Counted from the stretch's first letter, positions 17,939-28,643 are shown. The stretch: DNA of 64,000 nucleotides from Niallia circulans NBRC 13626 (GCF_001591585.1 NZ_BCVE01000003.1:186001-250000); one strand, 5' to 3'. Translations and numbers: made by a program. Notes: a model not told the origin generated them from the sequence alone.

Positions 17939-19093
17939 TTATTTATGCATTTTAGGATCGAATGCATCACGTAATCCATCACCTAATATATTGAATGCAA
18001 TCATTAATACTGACAATACAGTCGCTGGGAAAACTAATAAATATGGGTACAATCGTAAATTAGCAAATCCTAGTTCAATTAATGCCCCTAATGAAGCATT
18101 AGGCGGAACAATACCAAGTCCGATAAAGCTTAGGAATGCTTCGAAGAAGATAGCTCCAGGAATCGAGAACATAGTATTAACAATAATTATCCCCGTAATA
18201 TTCGGAACTAAATGTTTTCTAATAATTGTACCATTTGTCGTTCCTAATGTTCTTGCTGCCAGTACAAATTCTTGGTTGGTAAGTTTAAGTACCTCACCAC
18301 GAACAATCCTAGACATTCCGATCCATCCTGTAATCGCTAAGGCAATAACAATAGAGACAATTCCTGGCTGGAGAATCAGCATCATTAATAGAATAATTAC
18401 TAAGTTTGGTATTCCTACTAATATCTCAGCGATACGCTGCAAGACGTTATCGACTCTTCCGCCATAGAATCCAGATACCCCGCCATACGTTACACCGATT
18501 AATAAATCGAGTATAGCAGCGACAAACGCAATGATTAATGATACGCGAGTACCTTCCCAAAGCCTTGTCCATTGGTCACGGCCCAGTGTATCCGTACCAA
18601 ACCAGAAATACGTATCATCCATATCTTTTGCTTCATAAATATGGTAGGTTGCTCTTACGGCAGCAGAATTTCTTGTGCCGTCGCCTTCCTCTAAAACTTT
18701 GATATCAACAAACTCATCTGTACTTTTATATCGAGCCATTGCTTTTGCAGTTGCATCCTCTACATTCGTACCTTCATATCTACCAGATAATGTACCATCT
18801 AAGCCTAACCAAGAAACATTCTCTAAAACTGGTATTCTAGGAGGAAGCTTCGCACGGGAAAGGTTCTGTCCATCGTTTCCGTAGTCATTCATATGTGGTC
18901 CAATAATACTCATTACGATTATTAATAGTATTATAAATATACTGACAATTGCCGGCTTGTTTTTTAATAACGTTCTTCTTGCATCCTGAGCAAATGTTCT
19001 GCTTGGTGCAGAAATTTTCTCACTTGTATTCTCTTCTTGCTTAAGAGGTCTAAATAAATTTTTATCTATTTGATTAAGATTCTTTTTATCCAT
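17939..19093 (-). CDS. oppC: Oligopeptide ABC transporter permease OppC
   Basis: Inner-membrane permease, 384 residues from the ATG at 19093; the longer open frame runs 13 codons into oppB without a start signal. One membrane segment near residue 50 is followed by a large extracytoplasmic insertion (about 70-170), then FGTDTLGRDQWTRLWEGTR, which opens the permease domain, with five further segments. The EAA loop is around ILKHLVPN-like sequence in RKHLVPNITGIIIV. AGGAGG lies inside the end of oppB, so translation is coupled (one base separates stop and start). Confidence 0.92.
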   Translation of the reverse strand: MDKKNLNQIDKNLFRPLKQEENTSEKISAPSRTFAQDARRTLLKNKPAIVSIFIILLIIVMSIIGPHMNDYGNDGQNLSRAKLPPRIPVLENVSWLGLDGTLSGRYEGTNVEDATAKAMARYKSTDEFVDIKVLEEGDGTRNSAAVRATYHIYEAKDMDDTYFWFGTDTLGRDQWTRLWEGTRVSLIIAFVAAILDLLIGVTYGGVSGFYGGRVDNVLQRIAEILVGIPNLVIILLMMLILQPGIVSIVIALAITGWIGMSRIVRGEVLKLTNQEFVLAARTLGTTNGTIIRKHLVPNITGIIIVNTMFSIPGAIFFEAFLSFIGLGIVPPNASLGALIELGFANLRLYPYLLVFPATVLSVLMIAFNILGDGLRDAFDPKMHK

Positions 19094-19094
19094 T

Positions 19095-20024
19095 TTATTT
19101 TTTTCCTCCTGCAATTCTAATTCTCGGATCAATTAATCCATATAGGAGGTCAATGATTAAAATTATAATAACAAAGCCAAAAGCAAACATTAAGGTTGTT
19201 CCCATAATTGTTGGATAATCATTTACAGTAACAGATGTAACAAATTGCTCCCCAATTCCAGGAATAGCAAAAATTTTCTCTATAACCAATGATCCTGTCA
19301 TTAAACCAACGGCCATTGGACCTATAACGGTAACTAGCGGAATCAGTGCATTGCGCAATCCATGTTTGAAGATAATTCCTGCTTCTGTAACACCTTTTGC
19401 ACGAGCTGTCGTTATATAATTTGAATGCAATACCTCAATCATTTCTGTTCTTGTAAACCTCGCCGCAACCGCTAATGGAGAGATTGCAAGTGCAATGGTT
19501 GGTAGAATCGTATATTCAAAACCGCCCCAAAGCGCAACAGGCAGTATATCCCATCTTACTGCAAAGAAATATTGTAATAGTCCGGCAAATACGAACGAAG
19601 GAACCGATGTTCCCAGTACGGCAATAACTGTTGAGGTGTAATCGATTGGACCATTCCTATAAATCGAAGCTATCAAGCCTAGAAGAATCCCAAGCACTGT
19701 TCCTAACACTAATGCCTGTCCACCTAGAAGCGCGGAAGGACCGATTTTTGATGATAAAATTTTTGTAACAGGGGTATTATCAAATTTAAACGAAACCCCT
19801 AAATCCCCTTGCACAAGGTTTCCTAAATAACGAACATACTGAACTGGAATAGGATCGTTCAGTCCATACTTTTCCAAAATGATTGTTTTTTGTTCTTCAC
19901 TTAACTTATCTTCTGCCTGCAGCGGACTTCCCGGAAGGAATTTCATCAGGAAGAAGGAGACTGTCGCGATAATGAATAACGTGATGAACATATACCATAA
20001 ACGTCGAAGAAGATATCGAGCCAT
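19095..20024 (-). CDS. oppB: Oligopeptide ABC transporter permease OppB
   Basis: The 309-residue partner permease, with six predicted membrane segments starting LWYMFITLFIIATVSFFLMK. The family motif FLPGSPLQAEDKLSEEQ follows the first segment and the EAA loop ARAKGVTEAGIIFKHGLRNA is clear. AGGAGGTG before the ATG supports the start. It is separated from oppA by 154 bases that contain a stem-loop, a common way to make more binding protein than permease. Confidence 0.93.
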   Translation of the reverse strand: MARYLLRRLWYMFITLFIIATVSFFLMKFLPGSPLQAEDKLSEEQKTIILEKYGLNDPIPVQYVRYLGNLVQGDLGVSFKFDNTPVTKILSSKIGPSALLGGQALVLGTVLGILLGLIASIYRNGPIDYTSTVIAVLGTSVPSFVFAGLLQYFFAVRWDILPVALWGGFEYTILPTIALAISPLAVAARFTRTEMIEVLHSNYITTARAKGVTEAGIIFKHGLRNALIPLVTVIGPMAVGLMTGSLVIEKIFAIPGIGEQFVTSVTVNDYPTIMGTTLMFAFGFVIIILIIDLLYGLIDPRIRIAGGKK

Positions 20025-20107
20025 CTGTGCACCTCCTAATTTTCTTTGTTTATTATAGCATAATAATTTATTTTTGCTATAATCAGAATTTTCCTACTCA
20101 AAAATAC

Positions 20108-20144
20108 AAGAGAGTATATGCTATAAAAGCATACACTCCCTCTT
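20108..20144 (-). terminator. Stem-loop between oppA and oppB (partial terminator)
   Basis: A hairpin of about 14-16 bp with a two-base bulge (20108-20122 with 20127-20144). On the minus strand it is followed by only a weak T-rich tail, so partial termination or 3'-end protection of the oppA message is likely. Confidence 0.6.
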
Positions 20145-20178
20145 ATTTCATAGCATCGAATTTTTCATAAAAGCAAAA

Positions 20179-21849
20179 TTATTCTGCAGATCCTATAGAT
20201 ACCCATTTGTATTCATAAGTTGGTCCAAATGGATTATCAATTAAGCCTTGAATTTTTGGTGATGATAGGAATGCGCCAGCACGTTGATATACAGGAGCGA
20301 TTGCTGCATCATCAAATAGAATTTTTTCAGCTTTTAAGAAGTTTTGGTAACGAGCTTCATTGTCTGTAGCAAGAGTTGTTGTCGTTTCTTCTAACAACTT
20401 GTCGTACTCAGGATTTGAGTAACCCATTTTGTTATTTCCGCCATCCGTAACCCATAAGCTTAAGAAAGTATATGGATCAAGGTAGTCAGGACTCCAACCA
20501 GCTAATTGAAGATCATAATCTTGGTTTTTATCTAAGTCTAAACGTTGTTCAAATGGTACTTGTTTCAATGTTACTTTTAAACCTGGTAGGTTTGTTTGTA
20601 ACTGATTAGCTAAGTATTCATTCATTGTTTTCGATACGTCTGTATCCCCACCTAAGAATTCAATTTCTACAGATTTAGTACCTAATTCTTTTAGGCCTTT
20701 TTCCCAGAATTCTTTCGCAGCAGCAGTATCATATGTTACTAAATCTCCACTAACTTTACGGAAATCACCGCTGCCATCTGTCATTGGAGTGAAATCAGCT
20801 GGAATTAAACCGTTAGAAACTAAAGAACCATTGTTTAGGATAGTGTTAACTAATGACTCTTTATCAAACGCACGGCTGATCGCTGCACGGATGTTTTTAT
20901 TAGCAAGCGCTTTGTTTCTTGTTTGGTTAATTTTTAGATAGAACACTGAGTTATCAGCTTTAACTGTATAGTCTTCATGAGAAGAGTATTGGTCAACTAA
21001 GTCTGATGATAATGAAGCACGGTCAACTTCGCCTTTTTCATATAGGTCAACCATTGTTTGAGCGTCTTTTACTACTACATAGTTGATTTTTTCTAACTTA
21101 ACTGTATCTGCATCCCAGTATGTGTCGTTTTTAGCAAGATTCCACTTTTGCGCAGTACTTTCCCAGTTTTCTAAAACAAATGGACCGTTTGATAAAAGAG
21201 TGTCAGAGCTAGTCGCGAATTTATCGCCTTTTTCTTCCACAAATTTTTGATTTAATGGTAAGAATGTACCGAATGTTGTTAATGATTCAAAATACGCAGT
21301 TGGGTTAGCAAGTTCAACAACTAAAGTATGGTCGTCTTCTGCTTTAACTCCTAGTTCTTCTACTTTCTTTTCGCCTTTATTGATTTCTGTAGCGTTTTTG
21401 ATTACGCCACCCATCATATATGGACCGTACTCAGAACCAGTGTCAGGATTTACTGCACGCTGCCAAGCATAAACGAAATCGTTAGCAGTTACAGGATCTC
21501 CGTTTGACCATTTAGCATCTTCACGTAACTTGAATGTCCAAGTTAAACCATCTTTAGATACTTTGTGAGATTCTGCAATACCTGGTTCTACCTTAGCATC
21601 TTTACCTAAACGATAAAGACCTTCCATAGTAGCTCCTAAGAATTGGAAACCGTATTCATCCGTAGCCATTGATGGATCCATGGATGGAATTGCATCTCCG
21701 TTAATTAAGTTTAATACTTGTTCTACATCTTTATTTTCTGCTGACTTATCTGAACCTTTAGACCCTTTGTCGTCGCCACCAGAACATGCCGCTAAAAATA
21801 CACTTAACACTAACGTCAGTGAAAGCAGCCAAGTAAATTTGCGCTTCAT
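20179..21849 (-). CDS. oppA: Oligopeptide-binding lipoprotein OppA
   Basis: Solute-binding protein of the importer, 556 residues, with a lipoprotein signal peptide ending LAAC (cysteine near residue 22), so it is anchored to the outer face of the membrane. It carries the SBP family 5 features: the ATMEGLYRLGKDAKVEPGIA opening, the WSNGDPVTANDFVYAWQRA box and the NPEYDKLLEE region near the end. It is about 70% like the orphan copy at 60.7 kb by eye. GGGGGG eight bases before the ATG supports the start. First gene of oppABCDF; upstream are a sigmaA promoter and a CodY-like box. Confidence 0.95.
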   Translation of the reverse strand: MKRKFTWLLSLTLVLSVFLAACSGGDDKGSKGSDKSAENKDVEQVLNLINGDAIPSMDPSMATDEYGFQFLGATMEGLYRLGKDAKVEPGIAESHKVSKDGLTWTFKLREDAKWSNGDPVTANDFVYAWQRAVNPDTGSEYGPYMMGGVIKNATEINKGEKKVEELGVKAEDDHTLVVELANPTAYFESLTTFGTFLPLNQKFVEEKGDKFATSSDTLLSNGPFVLENWESTAQKWNLAKNDTYWDADTVKLEKINYVVVKDAQTMVDLYEKGEVDRASLSSDLVDQYSSHEDYTVKADNSVFYLKINQTRNKALANKNIRAAISRAFDKESLVNTILNNGSLVSNGLIPADFTPMTDGSGDFRKVSGDLVTYDTAAAKEFWEKGLKELGTKSVEIEFLGGDTDVSKTMNEYLANQLQTNLPGLKVTLKQVPFEQRLDLDKNQDYDLQLAGWSPDYLDPYTFLSLWVTDGGNNKMGYSNPEYDKLLEETTTTLATDNEARYQNFLKAEKILFDDAAIAPVYQRAGAFLSSPKIQGLIDNPFGPTYEYKWVSIGSAE

Positions 21850-21911
21850 TAAAAAAGACCCCCCATTGTTATATTATTCTGTAAATTACATCTAAAAAAG
21901 AAGCTAAAGAG

Positions 21912-21941
21912 AGTATACTATTATTCTAGTAGAGTTGTAAA
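21912..21941 (-). promoter_or_regulatory. SigmaA-type promoter of the opp operon
   Basis: On the minus strand TTTACA (21936-21941), 18 bases, TATACT (21912-21917). The start would lie about 55 bases before the oppA ATG. Confidence 0.55.
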
Positions 21942-22021
21942 GACTAAATATAGAGATAATTTCAAATATTGTTATACTAAAACAGTACTATACTGCATTA
22001 AAACAATAAAGACAACGCTTA

Positions 22022-22059
22022 CTTTTTTGATAAAATTCTAAAAATTATTATCAAAAAAG
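22022..22059. promoter_or_regulatory. 12-bp inverted repeat enclosing a CodY-like box upstream of opp
   Basis: CTTTTTTGATAA (22022-22033) and TTATCAAAAAAG (22048-22059) are perfect reverse complements. The 15-mer AAAATTCTAAAAATT (22032-22046), mostly in the spacer, matches the CodY motif AATTTTCWGAAAATT at 12 of 15. A second weaker match lies at 22233-22247. CodY control of peptide uptake is common; binding here is inferred. The remainder of the 21850-22347 gap is AT-rich and shows nothing else. Confidence 0.45.
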
Positions 22060-22347
22060 AGGGGAAAAATACTTCAAAAGGCCCCACTATTGTAAAATAT
22101 ATCCATATGCCAATATACTTTTTCTCCATATATTAGCAGATTATTTTATTATACTAGAATTTTTTAGCGAGTGCTGTTTCACATAACAGTGGTCTATTAC
22201 AACTTTTAGTGTAAAAGGTAAATAAAAATACTGGTTTTCTGAAATATTGAATTTCTATCCCTTTTTCTAAAAATGTACTTTCAATTAGAGTTAAGGTAAA
22301 ATACTTTTATTCGTGATTAAAAACTTAATTAAAAAAGGTGAAACTTC

Positions 22348-22709
22348 ATGCAAAATAAAAAATGGTCTATATTTCTTATAAATCTCTTTCTTACATTCAT
22401 TCTTTTTTTATCTCTTCATCGTCATATTCTTTTGTTCATTATATTAATGCCGTCTTTTATTTAACTTTCTTTTATATTGTTATTTTTCTATTTATGTATA
22501 TTGCTAAGGGCGGTTTTTTCGACGGAGTAACATTCAGTTTCAGACGGTTCCATCATGTTATTCTAAAAAGTAATGATTATTTAGAAGAATGGAAGGAGAA
22601 GCCTCTTCCTTCTCAAAAATTTAATAAAAGGTTTTACTCTGTTCTTAAGTTCCAAGTTATATCTTTATTTGCTTATTTACTAATTTTATTGATAATTTAC
22701 TATATCTAA
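22348..22709 (+). pseudogene. DUF3899-like small membrane protein, frameshifted in a T7 run
   Basis: AAAAGGTG precedes an ATG at 22348 whose frame encodes a normal first membrane helix (WSIFLINLFLTFILFL) but stops after 38 codons. The rest of the protein continues in the next frame: a second membrane helix, GGFFDGVTFSFRRFHHVI, and a final helix. Adding one T to the T7 run at 22403-22409 joins the two into one protein of about 120 residues, which resembles DUF3899 proteins of Bacillaceae. It is either a genuine frameshift, a slippage-controlled gene or a base-calling error. Confidence 0.7.
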
Positions 22710-22799
22710 TAAGATGGAGTTTTATAGTAATCTTTTATCCCGTACATTCTCCCTATTTTTCTACAACGTAGGAATATTTATTTAATTACAACATTAAAA

Positions 22800-22828
22800 T
22801 TGTATATATAGTGTTTACCCATTATAAT
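22800..22828 (+). promoter_or_regulatory. SigmaA-type promoter of acsA
   Basis: TTGTAT (22800-22805), 17 bases, consensus TATAAT (22823-22828). Confidence 0.55.
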
Positions 22829-22865
22829 GGTGTTGTAAAAATATTGAAATGAGGGGGATGTATTA

Positions 22866-24584
22866 ATGAAATTGGAAGCGTTTCCACCTGTAAAAGGCAG
22901 ACATAACCTTGAAAACTATGAGGAGCTGTACCAACATTTCAAATGGGATCAAGCAGAAAAGGATTTTTCATGGCATCAGACTGGAAAAATTAATTTGGCC
23001 TATGAAGCTATTGATCGTCATGCTGAAAACTACCGCGCCAATAAAGTAGCCCTCCATTATTTTCATCCATCAAGAAAAGAAACATACACATTTAAAGACT
23101 TAAAGAAATTCTCCAATAAAGCTGGAAATGTATTAAAGGATGTAGGAAATGTAAACAAGGGAGATCGAGTGTTTATTTTTATGCCTCGTTCCCCAGAGTT
23201 ATATTTTGCTTTACTTGGAGCAATCAAACTAGGTGCCATTGTCGGCCCATTGTTCGAAGCCTTTATGGAAGATGCGGTGAAAGACCGTCTCTATGATAGT
23301 GAAGCAAAAGTAATTATAACCACACCTGAACTAGTAAATAGAATTCCACATACAGAATTACCTGCTCTCGAAACTATTTTTATTGTCGGTGAAAATATCC
23401 AAGAAGACGATAAAACAAAGGATTTCCTTCATTACTTTCAAACAGCATCTACAGAATTAGACATAGAATGGGTCGATCGCAAGGATGGTTTAATCCTTCA
23501 CTATACCTCTGGGTCAACAGGAAAGCCTAAAGGTGTGCTTCATGTTCACAATGCTATGATCCAACATTATCAAACGGCAAAATGGGTATTAGATTTACAA
23601 GAGGAGGATGTATATTGGTGCACAGCTGATCCTGGCTGGGTTACAGGTACCTCCTACGGAATTTTTGGGCCATGGCTTACAGGCTCAACAAATGTTGTGG
23701 CAGGAGGTCGCTTTAGTCCTGATGTATGGTATAAAACGATCGAAACTTTTGGAGTAACTGTTTGGTATAGTGCTCCTACCTCCTTTAGAATGCTAATGGC
23801 GGCTGGAGAGGAGGTAACAGAAAAATATACACTCTCTTCGTTACGTCATATATTAAGTGTTGGCGAACCACTGAATCCCGAGGTAATTCGATGGGGATAC
23901 GATGTGTTTGGACATCGTATCCATGACACTTGGTGGATGACGGAAACTGGTGCTCAACTAATATGCAATTTACCATGTATGGATATTAAATTAGGTTCAA
24001 TGGGGAAACCATTACCGGGAATTGAAGCAGTAATTTTAGATGACAATGGCAACATTCTGCCGCCAAACCAAATGGGGAATTTAGCCATAAAAAAAGGCTG
24101 GCCTTCGATGATGCATACAATATGGAACAACCAAGAAAAATTTAATAGCTATTTCCAACATGATGAATGGTATGTTTCAGGAGACTCTGCTTATATGGAT
24201 GAAGAGGGATATTTCTGGTTCCAAGGGCGAGTTGATGATGTTATTATGACTGCTGGAGAAAGAGTTGGACCATTTGAAGTGGAAAGTAAATTAATCGAAT
24301 TTCCAGCAGTGGCAGAAGCTGGCGTCATCGGTAAACCGGATCCAATTCGAGGGGAAATTATCAAAGCCTTTATTGCATTGGTTGATGGCTATGAGCAAAC
24401 GGATGAATTAAAAGAGCAGATAAGATTATTTGTAAAAACCGGCTTGGCTGCTCATGCTGCTCCAAGAGAAATCGAATTCTGTGAAAAGCTGCCAAAAACT
24501 CGGAGTGGGAAGATTATGAGACGAGTACTGAAAGCTTGGGAGCTTGGTCTTCCAACAGGCGATCTTTCTACGATGGAGGATTAA
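22866..24584 (+). CDS. acsA: Acetyl-CoA synthetase
   Basis: Activates acetate with ATP and CoA to acetyl-CoA through acetyl-AMP. It has 572 residues, the length of B. subtilis AcsA. The ATP-binding loop YTSGSTGKPKG, the motif TWWMTETGA, the hinge aspartate in YVSGDSAYMDEEG and the C-terminal PKTRSGKIMRR are all present. The lysine of that last motif (K549) is the residue that AcuA-type enzymes acetylate in B. subtilis. No acuABC genes are adjacent. GAGGGGG before the ATG supports the start. A cre site spans codons 3-7, so glucose repression is expected. Confidence 0.96.
   Translation: MKLEAFPPVKGRHNLENYEELYQHFKWDQAEKDFSWHQTGKINLAYEAIDRHAENYRANKVALHYFHPSRKETYTFKDLKKFSNKAGNVLKDVGNVNKGDRVFIFMPRSPELYFALLGAIKLGAIVGPLFEAFMEDAVKDRLYDSEAKVIITTPELVNRIPHTELPALETIFIVGENIQEDDKTKDFLHYFQTASTELDIEWVDRKDGLILHYTSGSTGKPKGVLHVHNAMIQHYQTAKWVLDLQEEDVYWCTADPGWVTGTSYGIFGPWLTGSTNVVAGGRFSPDVWYKTIETFGVTVWYSAPTSFRMLMAAGEEVTEKYTLSSLRHILSVGEPLNPEVIRWGYDVFGHRIHDTWWMTETGAQLICNLPCMDIKLGSMGKPLPGIEAVILDDNGNILPPNQMGNLAIKKGWPSMMHTIWNNQEKFNSYFQHDEWYVSGDSAYMDEEGYFWFQGRVDDVIMTAGERVGPFEVESKLIEFPAVAEAGVIGKPDPIRGEIIKAFIALVDGYEQTDELKEQIRLFVKTGLAAHAAPREIEFCEKLPKTRSGKIMRRVLKAWELGLPTGDLSTMED
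22873..22886. promoter_or_regulatory. CcpA cre site inside the start of acsA
   Basis: TGGAAGCGTTTCCA matches the cre consensus TGNAANCGNWNNCA at every fixed position and is nearly palindromic. It begins 7 bases into the coding sequence, where bound CcpA would act as a roadblock. Confidence 0.8.
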
Positions 24585-24594
24585 GAGAACGAAA

Positions 24595-24638
24595 AAAGAG
24601 AAGAGTTGCTCCAGTAAGATTGGCTAACTCTTCTCTTT
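24595..24638. terminator. Bidirectional terminator between acsA and amyS
   Basis: A perfect 13-bp stem AAAGAGAAGAGTT/AACTCTTCTCTTT (24595-24607 with 24626-24638) lies between two converging genes, with A and T tracts on the two sides. Confidence 0.85.
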
Positions 24639-24642
24639 ATTA

Positions 24643-26259
<1,617 letters not shown>

Positions 26260-26477
26260 TAGGAAATCTTTCATTTCTTTTATAAAGAAACCTTCATCAG
26301 TTGGTTTTCCTCATAATACTGCTGATGGTTAGTTCGCTTATTTGATCTTTACAGGGCAGTTATTCTAACTTTGTTTCCTTCATTTCCCTTCAGTATGAGG
26401 AGGATTAAGAGCGGGATAAAAAGTACATAATATTTGCCGTTTAAGCCGTTCATATGTCAAAATGAATGAGGAAACAA

Positions 26478-26491
26478 TAAAAGCGCTTTCC
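26478..26491. promoter_or_regulatory. Possible cre site upstream of the aldo/keto reductase
   Basis: TAAAAGCGCTTTCC, with a palindromic AAAGCGCTTT core, differs from the cre consensus at two positions. It lies 25 bases before the start codon. The rest of 26260-26477 shows no gene. Confidence 0.5.
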
Positions 26492-26516
26492 ATATAGTTT
26501 AGGAGGAGTAGAAATC

Positions 26517-27434
26517 ATGAGAACTATGAAGCTAGGTAGCAGTAATTTAGAAGTGCCAGTAGTGGCAGTTGGCTGTATGCGTATAAATTCATTAGAAAAA
26601 AAGGAAGCAGAACGATTTGTCCAAACTGCTTTAGAACATGGTGCTAACTTCTTTGATCACGCAGATATTTATGGAAAAGGTGACTGTGAGGAAATATTTG
26701 CTGACGCTATACATATGTCACCAACTGTTCGCGAAAATATTATCCTACAATCTAAATGCGGGATCAGAAAAGGAATGTTCGATTTCTCCAAAGAACATAT
26801 TTTGCAATCAGTAGACGGTATTTTACAAAGATTGAACACCGAATATTTAGACACTCTTCTACTCCATCGCCCAGACGCTTTAGTGGAACCAGAAGAAGTA
26901 GCAGAAGCATTTGACATTTTGGAGCAATCAGGAAAAGTTCGCCATTTTGGTGTTTCCAACCAAAATCCAATGCAAATTCAATTATTGCAAAAATATGTGA
27001 AACAACCAATTGTGGCTAATCAATTGCAATTAAGTATTACAAATGCGAATATGATTTCTAATGGGATTAATGTCAATATGGAAAACGACTCAGCCATTAA
27101 CCGTGATGGCAGCATATTAGACTTCTGTCGCTTACATGATATAACGATTCAGCCTTGGTCCCCATTCCAATTTGGTTTCTTTGAAGGCGTTTTTCTTGGC
27201 AACGATAAATTCCCTGAATTAAATCAACAAATTGATGAAATTGCAGACAAATATCAAGTAAGTAACACAACCATTGCGATTGCCTGGTTATTGCGTCACC
27301 CTGCCAATATGCAGCCAGTAATCGGCACAATGAATGTAGATCGATTAATTGATTGCATAAAAGCAAGTGACGTTTATTTAACAAGAGAAGAATGGTACAG
27401 CATTTATCGTGCCGCTGGAAATATTTTGCCATAA
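26517..27434 (+). CDS. Aldo/keto reductase
   Basis: An NADPH-dependent aldo/keto reductase of the YdhF-like branch, 305 residues, a TIM barrel acting in the cytoplasm on an unknown carbonyl substrate. The catalytic tetrad can be placed as Asp and Tyr in FDHADIYGKGD, Lys in LQSKCG and His in LLHRPDAL. The cofactor phosphate-binding loop PVIGTMNVDRL is near the C-terminus. AGGAGG ten bases before the ATG supports the start. It is monocistronic, with its own terminator and a possible cre site. Confidence 0.92.
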   Translation: MRTMKLGSSNLEVPVVAVGCMRINSLEKKEAERFVQTALEHGANFFDHADIYGKGDCEEIFADAIHMSPTVRENIILQSKCGIRKGMFDFSKEHILQSVDGILQRLNTEYLDTLLLHRPDALVEPEEVAEAFDILEQSGKVRHFGVSNQNPMQIQLLQKYVKQPIVANQLQLSITNANMISNGINVNMENDSAINRDGSILDFCRLHDITIQPWSPFQFGFFEGVFLGNDKFPELNQQIDEIADKYQVSNTTIAIAWLLRHPANMQPVIGTMNVDRLIDCIKASDVYLTREEWYSIYRAAGNILP

Positions 27435-27451
27435 TCTTATTAATCCAAAAG

Positions 27452-27499
27452 AAAAACCAGTCAACTACTCTACATAACGAGTCGCTGACTGGTTTTTTT
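27452..27499. terminator. Bidirectional terminator between the aldo/keto reductase and queF
   Basis: A perfect 12-bp stem AAAAACCAGTCA/TGACTGGTTTTT (27452-27463 with 27486-27497) between converging genes. Confidence 0.85.
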
Positions 27500-27500
27500 C

Positions 27501-28001
27501 TTATCGATTGTCTACCTTTTCTGGGTACATATCATGGTTCATTAATCGATGTGCTGCCATCTCTTCAAATTTAGTGCCCGGTTTTCCATAATTACACCAT
27601 GGGTCGATGGAAATTCCGCCTCTTGGAGTGAATTTTCCCCATACTTCAATATATCTTGGATCTAACAGTTTTATTAAATCATTCATAATAATATTGACAC
27701 AATCTTCGTGAAAATCTCCATGATTGCGAAAACTAAATAAATACAACTTTAAAGATTTGCTTTCCACTATTTTCTTATTTGGTATATAAGAAATATACAT
27801 TGTCGCAAAGTCAGGCTGTCCTGTTATTGGGCAAAGACTTGTAAATTCAGGACAATTAAATTTCACAAAATAATCTCTATCCGAATGAAGATTATCCACT
27901 GATTCTAATACCTCTGGTGCATAATCACTTTTATATTGAGTATTTTGATTTCCTAACAAAGTTAAATCTGTTAATCCTTCTTCGTTCTTTCTTCCTGACA
28001 T
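27501..28001 (-). CDS. queF: NADPH-dependent 7-cyano-7-deazaguanine reductase
   Basis: Reduces the nitrile preQ0 to the amine preQ1 in queuosine tRNA modification. It has 166 residues, the short unimodular form of Bacillus. The covalent-catalysis cysteine C57 is in [14 protein letters not shown] with the proton donor D64, and the NADPH-binding QueF motif [20 protein letters not shown] is intact. AAGGAGG before the ATG supports the start. It is alone here, without queCDE, and is governed by the preQ1 riboswitch in its leader. Confidence 0.97.
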   Translation of the reverse strand: MSGRKNEEGLTDLTLLGNQNTQYKSDYAPEVLESVDNLHSDRDYFVKFNCPEFTSLCPITGQPDFATMYISYIPNKKIVESKSLKLYLFSFRNHGDFHEDCVNIIMNDLIKLLDPRYIEVWGKFTPRGGISIDPWCNYGKPGTKFEEMAAHRLMNHDMYPEKVDNR

Positions 28002-28085
28002 GAAAAAGTCCTCCTTGTTTGGTGTTTCCCAACACTGCTTAAAAGAGAGGCATTTACCTTACGCAGAAAAACTAGCTGAATCAAA

Positions 28086-28190
28086 CAAAAAAGCCATGTC
28101 CTTTATGGACATGGCGTGAATTGCATGTATCCATAGTTTTTTATAGAGGGTATTTGCTATGAACCTCTCCCGTTTCAGTACGGGTATATC
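28086..28190 (-). promoter_or_regulatory. PreQ1-I riboswitch with transcription terminator, upstream of queF
   Basis: Minus-strand RNA: the class I preQ1 aptamer begins AGAGGTTCATAGC (28168 downward), continues through CCCTCTATAAAAAACTA (to about 28131), and has the P1 stem AGAGG/CCTCT and the A-rich tail that forms the pseudoknot. A terminator hairpin follows, GCCATGTCC/GGACATGGC (28093-28101 with 28107-28115) and T6. A small hairpin (CCCGT/ACGGG, 28169-28185) precedes the aptamer. Binding of preQ1 should favour termination and switch queF off. Confidence 0.92.
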
Positions 28191-28262
28191 TTTTCTTACT
28201 ATATAGAATCCACAAAAATTCGTCAATTAAAAATCGCTGGCCTTCTATATCTTTTTTTCCCT

Positions 28263-28643
28263 TTATTTATGAATTACTTCCACTGTTTCTATCCCTTCTT
28301 TATCCATTTCAGCATTCAGATCATCTTGTACCGTTATATCCGCAAGCTTAACTTTTGAGCGATAAGCGGAACGAACAATGACATGGGATGCGACAGGAGA
28401 AGTTAAAAAAACAAAGAAAATTCCCAAGAACAGGCGAATGCTAAAAACACCTTCTATAATAAAAAAGACAAATGTGCCAACAAGGGTAAAGAGTACTCCC
28501 ATAGTAGAACCTTTGGATGCAGCATGAGATCTTGTGTATACATCTGGCAGTCTTATTAATCCAAGGGAACTCAGAAAACAAAAAATAGCGCCACAGAATA
28601 TAAGCAGAACAGATATGAGTTCAATCAGATTGTTTTCGCTCAA
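28263..28643 (-). CDS. mrpG: Mrp antiporter subunit G
   Basis: Last subunit of the seven-gene Mrp (Mnh/Sha) Na+/H+ antiporter, 126 residues with three membrane helices (LISVLLIFCGAIFCFLSSLGLIRLPD, then GVLFTLVGTFVFF and LGIFFVFLTSPVASHVI). The RLPDVYTRSHAASKGSTMG motif is characteristic. The C-terminus has an acidic cytoplasmic tail. It overlaps mrpF by 23 bases. No clear terminator is seen between it and the queF riboswitch region. Confidence 0.94.
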   Translation of the reverse strand: MSENNLIELISVLLIFCGAIFCFLSSLGLIRLPDVYTRSHAASKGSTMGVLFTLVGTFVFFIIEGVFSIRLFLGIFFVFLTSPVASHVIVRSAYRSKVKLADITVQDDLNAEMDKEGIETVEVIHK

